Source of the DNA: Methylobacter sp.
Lineage (GTDB): Bacteria; Pseudomonadota; Gammaproteobacteria; Methylococcales; Methylomonadaceae
Assembly (NCBI GenBank): GCA_030684815.1
Contig: JAUXXQ010000017.1
Location: 37,172 to 101,171 of the forward strand
DNA length: 64,000 nucleotides
Reading direction: 5' to 3'
The notes beneath the pieces are model-generated. The model did no database searches. It was not told the origin of the DNA and saw only the letters and a program-made list of their open reading frames with translations. The position numbers and the translations under genes were made by a program. This document shows, one piece after another, positions 1-9,250 of this stretch (positions within the stretch are counted from its first letter, which is position 1; the number at the start of each line of letters is the position of its first letter).

Positions 1-1019
1 TTGGTAGCCTTTGAATCGTTAACCCAGGTGACACCGCGTATTTCTGCAACACGCTGCATCCGATGGCTCAAGCCTTTGAATTTGCGCAGGGCAGCACACA
101 TAGTCTGTGCATCCAAGCCTATTGACGTGCCCAATGCCAATGCAACCAAAGCATTGGCCGCATTGTGCCTGCCCTCAAGCGGCAATTCAGCCAACGGCAT
201 CAGCGGCGATTCGTTGTACATCAAATATTCTGTCCCATCCTGCTCGGCAAGATAAAAATCGGCTGTGTTGTTAATCGAGAAAGTGAGCATTTTCCTGCTA
301 TCACAGCGCATCGCAGAGACAACCGGATCATCGGCATTAATGACCATGACGCCATCGCCTCTAAAAACCCTTTGTTTTTGCCGTGCGTAATCGGCCAAAT
401 CAGCATGCCTGTCCAAATGGTCGGCGCTGATATTAAGCACTGTCGCCGCCGCCGCGTTCAAGGCCGAGGTGCGTTCCAACTGAAAGCTTGATAATTCCAG
501 CACATAAAATTGCGCTTTTAACGCCAGCAAATCCAAGGCGGGTGTGCCCAAATTGCCGCCCACGCCGACCGCAATCCCTGCCGCTTTTACCATTTCGCCA
601 AGCATGGTGGTCACCGTGCTTTTTCCATTAGACCCGGTGATCGCGACGATAGGCGCATCGGTAGAACAAGCAAACAGGTCAATATCGCTGACTATCCTCG
701 CGCCGTTGGCAATCGCTTTAATAATCGCCCGCTCATCCAACGACACCCCGGGGCTGACCACCAAATGCGTCGCCACTTGAAAAGCCGCCTCGTCAAAACC
801 GCCGGTAAATACCGGTGTATCGGGCATTTGTTGGAAAAACTCCTCCATCATCGGCGGCTTGTCGCGGCTATCGATGATGGCGAATTTAAAGCCCAAGCCA
901 TGCCAATAACGCGCCACCGAAATGCCGGTATTGCCCAACCCCACCACCAAAATCTTGGACGCTTGCGGGTCTAAGCCAAAATGCTTGCTCAATAATGCGG
1001 TAATTGCTGCGCCGTCCAT
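1..1019 (-). CDS. murD: UDP-N-acetylmuramoyl-L-alanine:D-glutamate ligase, partial
   Basis: Cytoplasmic Mur ligase that adds D-glutamate to UDP-MurNAc-L-Ala with ATP hydrolysis. I translated the minus strand from the ATG at 1019. The reading is open to the left edge, giving about 340 residues, so roughly the last 100 of a normal 440-450 are missing. The N-terminal Rossmann-like part (residues 20-35) has the GLGNTG turn. The Mur-ligase P-loop GSNGKST lies near residues 129-135, and the window ends inside the conserved VNDSKAT stretch. It is the last visible gene of the mra/fts/mur operon, 3 nt after mraY. The identification is secure; only the 3' end is unseen. Confidence 0.95.
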   Translation of the reverse strand, partial: MDGAAITALLSKHFGLDPQASKILVVGLGNTGISVARYWHGLGFKFAIIDSRDKPPMMEEFFQQMPDTPVFTGGFDEAAFQVATHLVVSPGVSLDERAIIKAIANGARIVSDIDLFACSTDAPIVAITGSNGKSTVTTMLGEMVKAAGIAVGVGGNLGTPALDLLALKAQFYVLELSSFQLERTSALNAAAATVLNISADHLDRHADLADYARQKQRVFRGDGVMVINADDPVVSAMRCDSRKMLTFSINNTADFYLAEQDGTEYLMYNESPLMPLAELPLEGRHNAANALVALALGTSIGLDAQTMCAALRKFKGLSHRMQRVAEIRGVTWVNDSKAT

Positions 1020-1022
1020 GTC

Positions 1023-2105
1023 TTATCTCAATTTCAAGGTCGCCAGACCAATCAGCACCAAAATAACGGTGATAATCCAGAACCGCACAATAACGCGGGG
1101 TTCGGGCCAGCCTTTTAATTCAAAATGATGGTGGATCGGCGCCATGCGGAAAACGCGCTTCCCGGTCAACTTGAACGAAGCCACCTGTATCATCACCGAC
1201 AGCGTTTCCATGACGAAAACGCCACCCATAATCATCAACACAATTTCCTGCCTGACCAGCACCGCCAACACGCCCAAAGCGCCGCCCAGCGCCAGTGCGC
1301 CAACATCGCCCATGAACACCATTGCGGGATAGGCGTTAAACCACAAAAAGCCCAAGCCGGCACCGACCAAGGCCGCACAAAACACGATCAACTCGCCGGA
1401 ATTGGGCAAATAAGGTATCGCCAAATATTGCGAGAACGTCACATGGCCGGATAAATAAGCAAAAATGCCAAGACCTGTCGCCACCATCACCGTCGGCATG
1501 ATGGCCAAGCCATCCAAACCGTCAGTCAGGTTGACCGCGTTGCTAGTGCCGACAATGACAAAATAAGTCAGCACAATGTACATCCAACCCAAGTCCAACA
1601 TGACATCCTTAAAAAACGGCACGATCAATTGGGTTTCCGCCGGTAATATTGCGGTTTTATACAAAAAAACCGCCGCTGTTAAACCGATAGCCGATTGCCA
1701 GGCATATTTGGCCCGGGCCGACAAACCGTCGCTGTTGCCTTTGACCACTTTTCGGTAATCGTCGACAAAACCGACAATGCCATAACCCAAAGTCACCAAT
1801 AAGATGACCCAGATATAGCGGTTGTTTAAATCCGCCCATAACAGCGTGCTAATGGCAATGGCCACCAAAATCAAAGTTCCGCCCATCGTTGGCGTCCCTT
1901 TCTTCTCGTAGTGCGACTGCGGGCCCAGCTCGCGGATACTTTGGCCGATGTTGTTGCGGCTTAGCTTCCGTATCATCACAGGCCCTATCACAAACGAAAT
2001 GATCAACGACGTTAAAGCGCCAAGAATGGCGCGGAAAGTCAGGTACTGAAACACCCTGAAACCGCTGTCAAAGCTCATTAAATAATCGGCAAAATAAAGT
2101 AACAT
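1023..2105 (-). CDS. mraY: Phospho-N-acetylmuramoyl-pentapeptide-transferase MraY
   Basis: Integral membrane enzyme that transfers phospho-MurNAc-pentapeptide from UDP to undecaprenyl phosphate, making lipid I. The 360-residue length is the usual one for the family. About ten hydrophobic segments are evident. The family signatures are present: a DDYRK stretch after the third segment, the NLTDGLDG motif mid-protein, and the [12 protein letters not shown]-terminal loop that contributes catalytic histidines. It starts 3 nt after murF and is followed 3 nt later by murD, so it is embedded in one transcript with the cytoplasmic ligases that make its substrate. Confidence 0.97.
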   Translation of the reverse strand: MLLYFADYLMSFDSGFRVFQYLTFRAILGALTSLIISFVIGPVMIRKLSRNNIGQSIRELGPQSHYEKKGTPTMGGTLILVAIAISTLLWADLNNRYIWVILLVTLGYGIVGFVDDYRKVVKGNSDGLSARAKYAWQSAIGLTAAVFLYKTAILPAETQLIVPFFKDVMLDLGWMYIVLTYFVIVGTSNAVNLTDGLDGLAIMPTVMVATGLGIFAYLSGHVTFSQYLAIPYLPNSGELIVFCAALVGAGLGFLWFNAYPAMVFMGDVGALALGGALGVLAVLVRQEIVLMIMGGVFVMETLSVMIQVASFKLTGKRVFRMAPIHHHFELKGWPEPRVIVRFWIITVILVLIGLATLKLR

Positions 2106-2108
2106 CTG

Positions 2109-3470
2109 TTATATCCTGAAGCTGTCAACCAGTGCGGCCACTACATTTTCCATGCGCTGAGCCCTTGATCCTTTGACCAAAATCGCTTCATCACCTTTAA
2201 GTTCCTGCTTTAACACAGCAATCAGTTCATCCTGGCTGTCGAAAAAACGGCCTCCCTGACCGAAAGCCTTGACCGCATAGCGGGCATCGGCGCCGGTCGC
2301 CAGAAGGCGCTCGACACCGCTAGTTTTAATCAGTTCGCCGATGTCTTCATGCATTTTGGTGCTATCAACCCCCAGCTCGCCAAAGGCGCCTAACACCAAC
2401 CAACGCTGACCTGTGCAGTTAGCCAGCACGTCCAGCGCCGCTTTTAACGACGCTGAATTGGCGTTATAGGTATCGTCGATCACGATATTGCCCAGACGGC
2501 CAAGCAACGGCTGCAAGCGCCCGGTCACCGGCGTTACGCTTTCCAGCCCTTGTTTAATCTGTTGCAAATCTATACCCAAGGCCAGACAGGCAGCGGCCGC
2601 AGCCAAGGCGTTAAGCACATTATGCCGACCAGCCAATTTTAATTTTATGTTCGTTCCGTCGGCATCGCTGACCAAATCAAACGCCGTGGCGAAGGCGTTA
2701 TCAATAATCGCTGTACTTACCGAATGCGCAGTTACACTGGCATCTTCATCGAAACCAAACGACGTAATTTTTCTTGCTCCTGCCACCGATGTCCAGTAAT
2801 CGAAATAGACGTCATCGCGATTAAGCACTGCCACACCATCCGGCTTAAGCGTCTGGATGATTTCCCCTTTCGCTTTAGAAACGCCGTCAACGCTACCGAA
2901 ACCTTCTATATGGGCAGGCCCTACATTGGTGATCATCACCACATCGGCCTGCGCATAGCGGCTGGTAAATTCAATCTCACCCGCATGGTTTGCGCCCATC
3001 TCGATGACGGCATAGCGGTGTTGCTCATTCAAGCGCAACAAGGTTAAAGGCACACCGATGTCATTGTTCAGGTTACCTTGGGTAAACAGCGTATTGCCAT
3101 TAATGGCCAAGATTGCGGCGACCATTTCCTTGACCGTGGTTTTGCCGTTACTGCCGGTAATACCGACCACCGATACCGGCGCTTTTTTACGCCAGGCTCC
3201 TGCCAATTCAGCCAGAGCCAAGCGCGTATCGCTGACCACGATATGTGGCATACTTACCGCAACGCCTTTATGCACGATAGCCGCAGCAGCTCCCGCCTGC
3301 TCTGCTTTAGCGACAAAATCATTGCCGTCGAAATTGTGGCCTTTGATCGCCACATAAAGCTGCCCCGGCTTTATTGCCCGCGTGTCTATGCTGACAGCTT
3401 CGATTTCAACATCAGCACCAATCAGCTGCCCCTGTACACAGGCCGCGATTTCACTCAGCAGCATCTTCAT
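2109..3470 (-). CDS. murF: UDP-MurNAc-tripeptide:D-Ala-D-Ala ligase MurF
   Basis: Cytoplasmic ligase that adds D-Ala-D-Ala to UDP-MurNAc-tripeptide, the last soluble step of peptidoglycan precursor synthesis. It has 453 residues, the normal length. Domains are an N-terminal substrate-binding domain (about 1-95), a central ATPase domain with the P-loop GSNGKTT (about 106-112) and the EMGANHAGEI stretch typical of MurF, and a C-terminal Rossmann-like domain with DDTYNANS. The start codon overlaps the end of murE by 4 nt, indicating translational coupling. Confidence 0.97.
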   Translation of the reverse strand: MKMLLSEIAACVQGQLIGADVEIEAVSIDTRAIKPGQLYVAIKGHNFDGNDFVAKAEQAGAAAAIVHKGVAVSMPHIVVSDTRLALAELAGAWRKKAPVSVVGITGSNGKTTVKEMVAAILAINGNTLFTQGNLNNDIGVPLTLLRLNEQHRYAVIEMGANHAGEIEFTSRYAQADVVMITNVGPAHIEGFGSVDGVSKAKGEIIQTLKPDGVAVLNRDDVYFDYWTSVAGARKITSFGFDEDASVTAHSVSTAIIDNAFATAFDLVSDADGTNIKLKLAGRHNVLNALAAAAACLALGIDLQQIKQGLESVTPVTGRLQPLLGRLGNIVIDDTYNANSASLKAALDVLANCTGQRWLVLGAFGELGVDSTKMHEDIGELIKTSGVERLLATGADARYAVKAFGQGGRFFDSQDELIAVLKQELKGDEAILVKGSRAQRMENVVAALVDSFRI

Positions 3471-4960
3471 TGCTGACCGCGCTTGCGCAATGCGTCTATC
3501 ACCACTTGCCTATCGCTAAAGGGCAGTTTGACACCCTTAATATCCTGATATTGCTCGTGACCTTTACCCGCAATCACAATGCAATCATTTTTAGCCGCAC
3601 TTGCCACCACTTTTTGTATCGCCTGTTCTCTGTTTTGAATGACTTCAATTTTAGCGCGGCCACAACCGGCTAAAATATCGTTGACTATATCCAGTCCGTT
3701 TTCGTAACGCGGGTTGTCATCGGTAATCACCACATGATCCGCCCACTGTTCTGCTATTTTGCCCATCAGCGCGCGCTTGCCGGTATCCCTGTTGCCGCCA
3801 CAACCAAAAACCACCCATAAAGCTTGCGCACAATGTTTACGCAAGCTGGATAAAACCTTGTCCAAAGCATCGGGGCTATGGGCGTAATCGACAAAAATCA
3901 GCGGCTCACCTTCGCTGCCGAAGCGTTCCATGCGACCATCAACCGGCTGAAGATTGACCAGCCTTTCAACAGCCTCAGCCAGCGAAATCCCCATCGCCAG
4001 CATCACCGTCAGCACGGCCAGCACATTCTCGATATTAAAATCGCCGTAAAGCGGCACATGCACCCGCTGAACTTCGCCTTTCCAACTGACATCAAAGGCC
4101 ATGCCATTGGCTTTATGGGCTATATTTGCTGCACTAACACACTCGCCCGAAGCGGCACTTTTGCCTTTAACGCTAAATTGCCAAAGCCGCACCGATTCAG
4201 GTACGGCAGCAATAATCTGCGCGCTGTAATCGTCATCTAAATTGACGACCGCAAAAACTAAGTCCGGCATTTTCAATAACGCCAACTTAGCCTGTAGATA
4301 GGCTTCCATGGTGACGTGATAATCCAAATGGTCGCGGCTGATATTGGTGAACACCGCGCCGGTAAACGCCACCGCATTGACCCGGCCTTGCGCCAAGCCG
4401 TGCGAGGACACTTCCATGGCCACCGTGCGTTTTTTAGCCTGTAATAATTGCGCCAATATTTTTTGGGTTGCCAGCGCATCGGGCGTGGTATTCAGCGTAG
4501 TGTTAAGCGCCCCCCATTCACCCCAACCCAGCGTACCGATAATGCCGCAATCATCCAGCACTTGACTCAAAAACTGACTGCACGAAGTTTTGCCATTAGT
4601 GCCGGTAATGCCGATAACCGCCAATGACTGAGACGGATCGCCATAAAAACGCGCCGCCAAGTCGCCTAGTTTTAGACCCAGATTATCCACAGCAATCATC
4701 GGCACAAGCACTGATTTATTGCTTTGCCAGCTTTCCGCCAACTCCTGCCCGTTATTATCCGGATCGAAAATCACCGCACAGGCGCCCTTATTAATAGCCT
4801 GTCCGACATGCACTAAGCCATGCTGTAGGGCACCGGCCAAGGCAATAAAGACATCACCGTTAACGACCTCACGGCTATCCAAGGCTAAACCAGTAATCGG
4901 CCTGTCAACAGATTCTGAACACGAGACCAACTCGCTTAACCGTAACAGTCCCATCGGCAT
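3467..4960 (-). CDS. murE: UDP-MurNAc-L-Ala-D-Glu:meso-diaminopimelate ligase MurE
   Basis: Cytoplasmic ligase adding the third amino acid of the stem peptide. It has 497 residues. The P-loop GTNGKTS is at about residues 120-126, and the C-terminal part carries the DDNPR motif that in this family goes with meso-diaminopimelate rather than lysine, as expected for a Gram-negative wall. It begins 1 nt after the ftsI stop and overlaps murF by 4 nt. Two methionines lie at the N-terminus (residues 1 and 3), so the exact start may differ by two codons. Confidence 0.97.
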   Translation of the reverse strand: MPMGLLRLSELVSCSESVDRPITGLALDSREVVNGDVFIALAGALQHGLVHVGQAINKGACAVIFDPDNNGQELAESWQSNKSVLVPMIAVDNLGLKLGDLAARFYGDPSQSLAVIGITGTNGKTSCSQFLSQVLDDCGIIGTLGWGEWGALNTTLNTTPDALATQKILAQLLQAKKRTVAMEVSSHGLAQGRVNAVAFTGAVFTNISRDHLDYHVTMEAYLQAKLALLKMPDLVFAVVNLDDDYSAQIIAAVPESVRLWQFSVKGKSAASGECVSAANIAHKANGMAFDVSWKGEVQRVHVPLYGDFNIENVLAVLTVMLAMGISLAEAVERLVNLQPVDGRMERFGSEGEPLIFVDYAHSPDALDKVLSSLRKHCAQALWVVFGCGGNRDTGKRALMGKIAEQWADHVVITDDNPRYENGLDIVNDILAGCGRAKIEVIQNREQAIQKVVASAAKNDCIVIAGKGHEQYQDIKGVKLPFSDRQVVIDALRKRGQQ

Positions 4961-4961
4961 A

Positions 4962-6689
4962 TTACAAACCTTGACGCGTCAATAAAACCGGCATGTTATC
5001 TTGCTGGTCAGGCGCCACTTCCAACACCCTTAAAGCCCCCGCCATCACCTTAGAAAACACCGGTGCCGAGACAATACCTCCATAATATTGGCCTGCAGAG
5101 GGCTCATCAATCATGACCACGACAATCAGGCGCGGATTCTTTGCCGGTGCCAGACCCGCAAAGACTGAAAAATAACTTTTCTCAACATAGCCGCCGGCAC
5201 CGGCTTTTTTTACTGTCCCGGTTTTACCCGCAGCGCTGTAGCCATCGACTCTAGCCTCGTAAGCCGTACCGTCCTTCATCAGCACCGTTTCCATCATGGC
5301 CCTGACCCTTTTCGCCGTTTTAGCCGAAAACACCCGTTGCTGGTCGACATCTTCATCCCGTTTCAACACGCTGACCGAATGCAAAATGCCATTGTCGGCC
5401 AAAGCGGTATAAGCCCTTGCCAACTGCAAGGCGGAGGCGCTCAAGCCATAACCGAACGACAGCGTCGCCCTATCAAAGTCACGCCAACGTTGATAATCCA
5501 GCAAACTGCCATTAGCTTCGCCGGGGAAACCGGAACCTGCCGCAACACCGAAACCCAATTTATTGTAAATGCCCCAAAAATATTCCGGCGGCATTTTCAA
5601 AGCCATCTCGCTGACCGCGACATTACTGGATTTTTTCAACACTCCGGTTAAATCCAGCGTGCCGTAATTATGCACGTCCTTAACCAAATGCCTGCCAACA
5701 GCGAGAGTGCCATGCGTTTCAAACATATCATTCGGCTTAATATAGCCGCCGTCCAAAGCCGCAGCGACAACAAACGGTTTGACCGTTGAACCTGGTTCGA
5801 AAACATCGGTTAGCGCCCTGTTCCTGTACAGGCTTTCTTTTAAACCCTTTCTGGTATTCGGGTTGAATGACGGTTGATTCACTGCCGCCAACACTTCCCC
5901 GCTCTTGGCATCTAACACCACTAGCGCCGCTGATTTCGCCTTGTGCTGATTAAAGGCCAGTTGTAACTCCCGATACGCCAAATATTGGATACGCTGATCA
6001 ATGCTGAGCTCCAGGTTCCTGCCGGCAACGGGTTCTTTTATATTCTCCACATCTTCAATAATGCGGCGTTGGCCATCCCTGATAACGCGTTTACTGCCGG
6101 GAACACCTTTCAATAGCCGCTCATATCCCGCTTCAAGTCCAGCCTGGCCGACATCGTCAATATCAGTGAAACCCACCAAGTGCGCCGACACGTCCCCTGT
6201 CGGATAAAAACGCTTGAATGCCCGCTCAAAATAAACGCCGGCAAGCTTCAAGGCCTTTAACTGATCGGCAAGCACCGGGCTCACCTGGCGGGCAATATAA
6301 GCAAACTGCCTATGCGTATCAGCCTTAACCAGATCATTAATCTTGCCCTTCGGTAAATTCAGCAGTTTTTCCATTTGCCTGATTTCATTATTTTTTGTCG
6401 GATCAAGCTCGTGCGGATTCATCCAAATAGACTCAACCGGCGTACTGATTGCCAGCGGCGCGCCATTCCTATCCTTAACCATGCCCCGGTAAGCCGAAAT
6501 AGACACATCACTGACATGCCGCATATCGCCCTGATCCTTCAGGAACTGCTTGTTCAACACCTGCAAATCAAGCGCACGGCCAACCAAAATAGCCATGCAA
6601 GCCATTATAAAAATAACGACCACTCTCCTGCGGCCTGAAAAATCACCACCCGGAATGCTGTCCCTGTTTTTTTCTTGAAAACGTATCAT
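4962..6689 (-). CDS. ftsI: Septal peptidoglycan transpeptidase FtsI (PBP3)
   Basis: Class B penicillin-binding protein that cross-links septal peptidoglycan together with FtsW and FtsQLB. It has 575 residues. One N-terminal membrane anchor (about 22-40) follows a basic cytoplasmic stretch. A pedestal domain comes next, then the transpeptidase domain with all three active-site motifs: STVK (301-304, nucleophile S301), SSN (353-355) and KTG (488-490). It sits directly between ftsL and murE with no or 1 nt spacing, the standard division-cluster order. Confidence 0.97.
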   Translation of the reverse strand: MIRFQEKNRDSIPGGDFSGRRRVVVIFIMACMAILVGRALDLQVLNKQFLKDQGDMRHVSDVSISAYRGMVKDRNGAPLAISTPVESIWMNPHELDPTKNNEIRQMEKLLNLPKGKINDLVKADTHRQFAYIARQVSPVLADQLKALKLAGVYFERAFKRFYPTGDVSAHLVGFTDIDDVGQAGLEAGYERLLKGVPGSKRVIRDGQRRIIEDVENIKEPVAGRNLELSIDQRIQYLAYRELQLAFNQHKAKSAALVVLDAKSGEVLAAVNQPSFNPNTRKGLKESLYRNRALTDVFEPGSTVKPFVVAAALDGGYIKPNDMFETHGTLAVGRHLVKDVHNYGTLDLTGVLKKSSNVAVSEMALKMPPEYFWGIYNKLGFGVAAGSGFPGEANGSLLDYQRWRDFDRATLSFGYGLSASALQLARAYTALADNGILHSVSVLKRDEDVDQQRVFSAKTAKRVRAMMETVLMKDGTAYEARVDGYSAAGKTGTVKKAGAGGYVEKSYFSVFAGLAPAKNPRLIVVVMIDEPSAGQYYGGIVSAPVFSKVMAGALRVLEVAPDQQDNMPVLLTRQGL

Positions 6690-6962
6690 TTACGGCTTTA
6701 TATAAATAATTTTTTCCCGTACCGGCATAACTAGTTTCAGTTGCCCGCGCGCCACCTGTTCCACCCGATTTTGTTCCGCCAAAGTTGTCAGCTCCAGCTG
6801 CAGCTGCCCCCACTCCACTTCATATTGATCCAGCGCCCTTTCCTGCTTTTGGATTTCAATAAAGATCAACCGGGAATGGTATTTACTGTAAATCACAGCT
6901 AAAGCCGATGCCAGCAACACCAATATTAGCCCGCCTAGACCTAAATAACGACTGGTTGCCAC
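6690..6962 (-). CDS. ftsL: Cell division protein FtsL
   Basis: Small bitopic membrane protein of the divisome, partner of FtsB and FtsQ. It has 90 residues. A single membrane segment (about 8-26) follows a short N-terminus, and the periplasmic part is predicted coiled coil (about 30-75, rich in Glu/Gln/Leu). Sequence identity in this family is low, so the call rests on size, topology and its position between rsmH and ftsI, abutting both without intergenic space. Confidence 0.93.
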   Translation of the reverse strand: MATSRYLGLGGLILVLLASALAVIYSKYHSRLIFIEIQKQERALDQYEVEWGQLQLELTTLAEQNRVEQVARGQLKLVMPVREKIIYIKP

Positions 6963-7895
6963 TTATATCCTCTCAGCTACCCGCATCACTGCGCTGCGTG
7001 CCCGTGGATTCTGCGCGGTTTCTTGCGCCCCCGCTTTCAGCGCTTTACCGGCTGGCTTCAAAATACCCTTGGCTATATCGACTTCTTTAATAGGCAACTT
7101 ACCCGGATTGTATTTGGCACCGGACTCGGATCTGATAAAACGCTTGACCATTCTGTCTTCCAATGAATGGAAAGAAATGACCACCATACGCCCACCGGAC
7201 GCCAATACCCGGGCGGACTGTTGTAAAACGGCCTTTAGCTCGTCCAATTCACTATTGATTTCAATACGGATTGCCTGAAAACTGCGGGTTGCCGGATGCT
7301 TGTGCTTCTCTTTGGCCGGCACGGCATCTTCAATTAGCTTGGCCAATGCCCTAGTGGTGCAAATTGGCATTTCAACTCGTCTTTCAACAATTGCGCGCGC
7401 TATACGCCGCGCAAAGCGTTCCTCGCCATATTCAAATAAAACCTTGACCAACTCCTTTTCATCAACACTGGCCAACCACTGTTCGGCAGTAAGGCCTGCC
7501 GTACCATCCATGCGCATGTCCAACGGCCCGTCGCGCAAAAAACTAAAACCTCTTTCCGAATTGTCCAGTTGCGGCGAAGACACGCCCAAATCCATTAACA
7601 CACCATCAATTTTTCCAACCAAACCTTCCGTTGCAACCACATTTTCCAGTTCAGAAAAACAACAATGCTTCAGTTTAAAACGCTTATCTTTCAGCATCCC
7701 CTGCGCATAAGCAGAATCCACTGCATCCAAGTCCCGGTCAAAAGCCAATAAGCGCCCGGATGCGCCCAATAAATCCAAAATCCCCTGACTATGGCCACCC
7801 CGACCAAACGTACAATCCAGATAAATACCGTCTTTTTTAATCGCCAACTGTTGCAACGCTTCTGCAAACATAACGGGCAAATGTTCCACTAACAA
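6963..7895 (-). CDS. rsmH: 16S rRNA m4C1402 N4-methyltransferase RsmH
   Basis: SAM-dependent enzyme that methylates N4 of C1402 in 16S rRNA. RsmI, encoded at 9251-10111, adds the 2'-O-methyl to the same nucleotide. It has 310 residues, the typical length. The SAM-binding motif TFGRGGHS is at about 29-36 and GVSSPQLD near 105; the C-terminal part has VISFHSLEDR. The start is TTG at 7895, chosen because the usual N-terminus (LVEHLPVM) begins there and no ATG is available upstream. mraZ ends 10 nt before it. Confidence 0.96.
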   Translation of the reverse strand: MLVEHLPVMFAEALQQLAIKKDGIYLDCTFGRGGHSQGILDLLGASGRLLAFDRDLDAVDSAYAQGMLKDKRFKLKHCCFSELENVVATEGLVGKIDGVLMDLGVSSPQLDNSERGFSFLRDGPLDMRMDGTAGLTAEQWLASVDEKELVKVLFEYGEERFARRIARAIVERRVEMPICTTRALAKLIEDAVPAKEKHKHPATRSFQAIRIEINSELDELKAVLQQSARVLASGGRMVVISFHSLEDRMVKRFIRSESGAKYNPGKLPIKEVDIAKGILKPAGKALKAGAQETAQNPRARSAVMRVAERI

Positions 7896-7905
7896 ATCTC
7901 CCGTA

Positions 7906-8373
7906 TTAAAAGGATAAAGACCCTAAATCTTCCAGCCCTTCATTATCATCACCATCCAGCCATTCACTTTCCTTGGCCGCCCACGCACTTTCATTCCATA
8001 TCTCAAATTTATTGAGCTGCCCAATCAGGACAACTTTCCTATCTATACTGGCAAATGTCCTGAGTTTTTCCGGTAGCAATAAACGGCCTTGCGCGTCCAT
8101 ATCACATTCTGACGCATTACCGATAACAAACCGCCTTAACTTACCGGCCATTTTATTTAAAGTGGGTAACTTGATGATCGTCTGTTCAAGCTTTTCCCAC
8201 TCAGGCAGTGGATAAAGCCATAAACAACCATTCTCGCCAACACACCGTTCATTGACCGCCACCGTTACAACCATCTGACACTCACAACAATCCTGTAACT
8301 CCTCCCGATACCGGGTTGGGATAGCAAGACGCCCCTTGCTGTCTAAACTGATTGAACTGATGCCCCGAAACAA
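7906..8373 (-). CDS. mraZ: Transcriptional regulator MraZ
   Basis: DNA-binding repressor at the head of the division/cell-wall cluster; in E. coli it binds TGGG repeats ahead of its own gene. It has 155 residues with two AbrB-like half-domains, each with the family DxxxR signature (D11-R15 in DSKGR, D93-R97 in DAQGR). The start is TTG at 8373, because the family-typical MFRG N-terminus begins exactly there and no upstream ATG is in frame nearby. Matching TGGG-type repeats lie directly upstream at 8380-8411. Confidence 0.95.
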   Translation of the reverse strand: MFRGISSISLDSKGRLAIPTRYREELQDCCECQMVVTVAVNERCVGENGCLWLYPLPEWEKLEQTIIKLPTLNKMAGKLRRFVIGNASECDMDAQGRLLLPEKLRTFASIDRKVVLIGQLNKFEIWNESAWAAKESEWLDGDDNEGLEDLGSLSF

Positions 8374-8379
8374 GACTTA

Positions 8380-8411
8380 CCCCAATTACCCCAAAAAACC
8401 ATTTCCCCCCA
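8380..8411 (-). promoter_or_regulatory. TGGG-repeat operator for MraZ
   Basis: Read on the minus strand, the leader just before mraZ has TGGGG elements at 8411-8407, 8393-8389 and 8384-8380, plus a degenerate TGGTT at 8401-8397. They are spaced 8-10 nt, roughly one helical turn. This is the arrangement known for MraZ targets. The repeats lie downstream of the predicted transcription start, so binding would act as a roadblock or promoter-proximal repression. Confidence 0.6.
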
Positions 8412-8430
8412 CTTTCCGCCACTTGTGTCC

Positions 8431-8459
8431 ACTATAGATTTCAAATAACACCTAGTCAA
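8431..8459 (-). promoter_or_regulatory. Sigma70 promoter of the mraZ-murD operon
   Basis: On the minus strand TTGACT (8459-8454) is followed after exactly 17 nt by TATAGT (8436-8431). The start would be near 8424, leaving a leader of about 50 nt before the mraZ TTG codon. It is close to consensus and in the right place for the whole operon. Confidence 0.7.
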
Positions 8460-8806
8460 GGATGATTTCGCGTTACATTCTTTCATTTTCGACAACGACT
8501 TATAATCCAATCATGACGGGACACAACCCTACGCAACATAAAAAAATAATTTCTATTTTTTATCAATAGAGTGCGCAATATTAATGCGAAAACACTTTAA
8601 ATATTAGACTGCCGGAAGCACTTATTTTTTTTTGGGGAAAATGAGAACTGACGCAAAAACCCCACAGACATAATTACCGTATTTTTTTTATGACTTTTTA
8701 TTAGATGGGCAACAAATACAAGGATATTTAATGGATAAAGCATCAAGACAGACACTTGTTTTAGGTGTGCGGAACCACCCAGTGCAGGGGGAAAACATCA
8801 AGGAAA
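8460..8806. other. A+T-rich intergenic stretch between mraZ promoter and rnpB
   Basis: No credible gene is seen here. The stretch contains homopolymer runs (for example nine T near 8627-8635) and a TATAAT-like box near 8501 on the plus strand without a convincing -35 partner. The plus-strand ATG at 8731 opens a frame that runs into rnpB and is not believed. Transcription from rnpB would run leftward into this region; no strong terminator hairpin was found. Confidence 0.5.
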
Positions 8807-9160
8807 GAAAGAGTCGGCCTATAAGCCGGGTTTTGTCGAGAACAGTCATTCATCTAGGCTGCAAGTCACCCTGCAGCTCAAGCAATCTACCCAGGAACCG
8901 CGCGGGCCACGCGTCTGTCCCTCTATTTGATCTTGCTCCGGGTGGGGTTTACCCTGCCACACCTGTTACCAGTTGCGCGGTGCGCTCTTACCGCACCTTT
9001 TCACCCTTACCGGCCACCTAAGCGACAGGCGGTATATTTTCTGCGGCACTTTCCGTAGGCTCACGCCTCCCAGGCGTTACCTGGCACCCTGCCCAGTGGA
9101 GCCCGGACTTTCCTCCATCTTATCTTGCGATAAAACAGCGACTGCTCAGCCGACTCTTTC
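8807..9160 (-). ncRNA. rnpB: RNase P RNA, bacterial type A
   Basis: Catalytic RNA of RNase P, which matures the 5' ends of tRNAs. Read on the minus strand, the 5' end GAAAGAGTCGGC (from 9160) pairs with the 3' end GGCCGACTCTTTC (8819-8807) to form P1. The universally conserved GGAGGAAAGTCCGGGCTCC lies at 9116-9098. The region also has GGTAACGCCTGG, GGTGCGGTAAGAGCGCACC, the CCACCCGGAGCAAG block and GATGAATGACTGT near the 3' end, all in E. coli M1 RNA order. Ends are set by P1 pairing and may be off by a few nt. Confidence 0.95.
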
Positions 9161-9250
9161 AGCGCCCAGTGTAGCACATGTTCGCAGCACTATGATACGT
9201 GCAAGCAAAAGTTAGACCAGAACCTTGCGCTGAAAGCGTTAACATAAAAA

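Noticed and set aside
8731..9021. Plus-strand open frame of 96 codons overlapping rnpB
   Set aside because: It runs through the conserved RNase P RNA on the opposite strand and has no protein-like features; the RNA explains the sequence.
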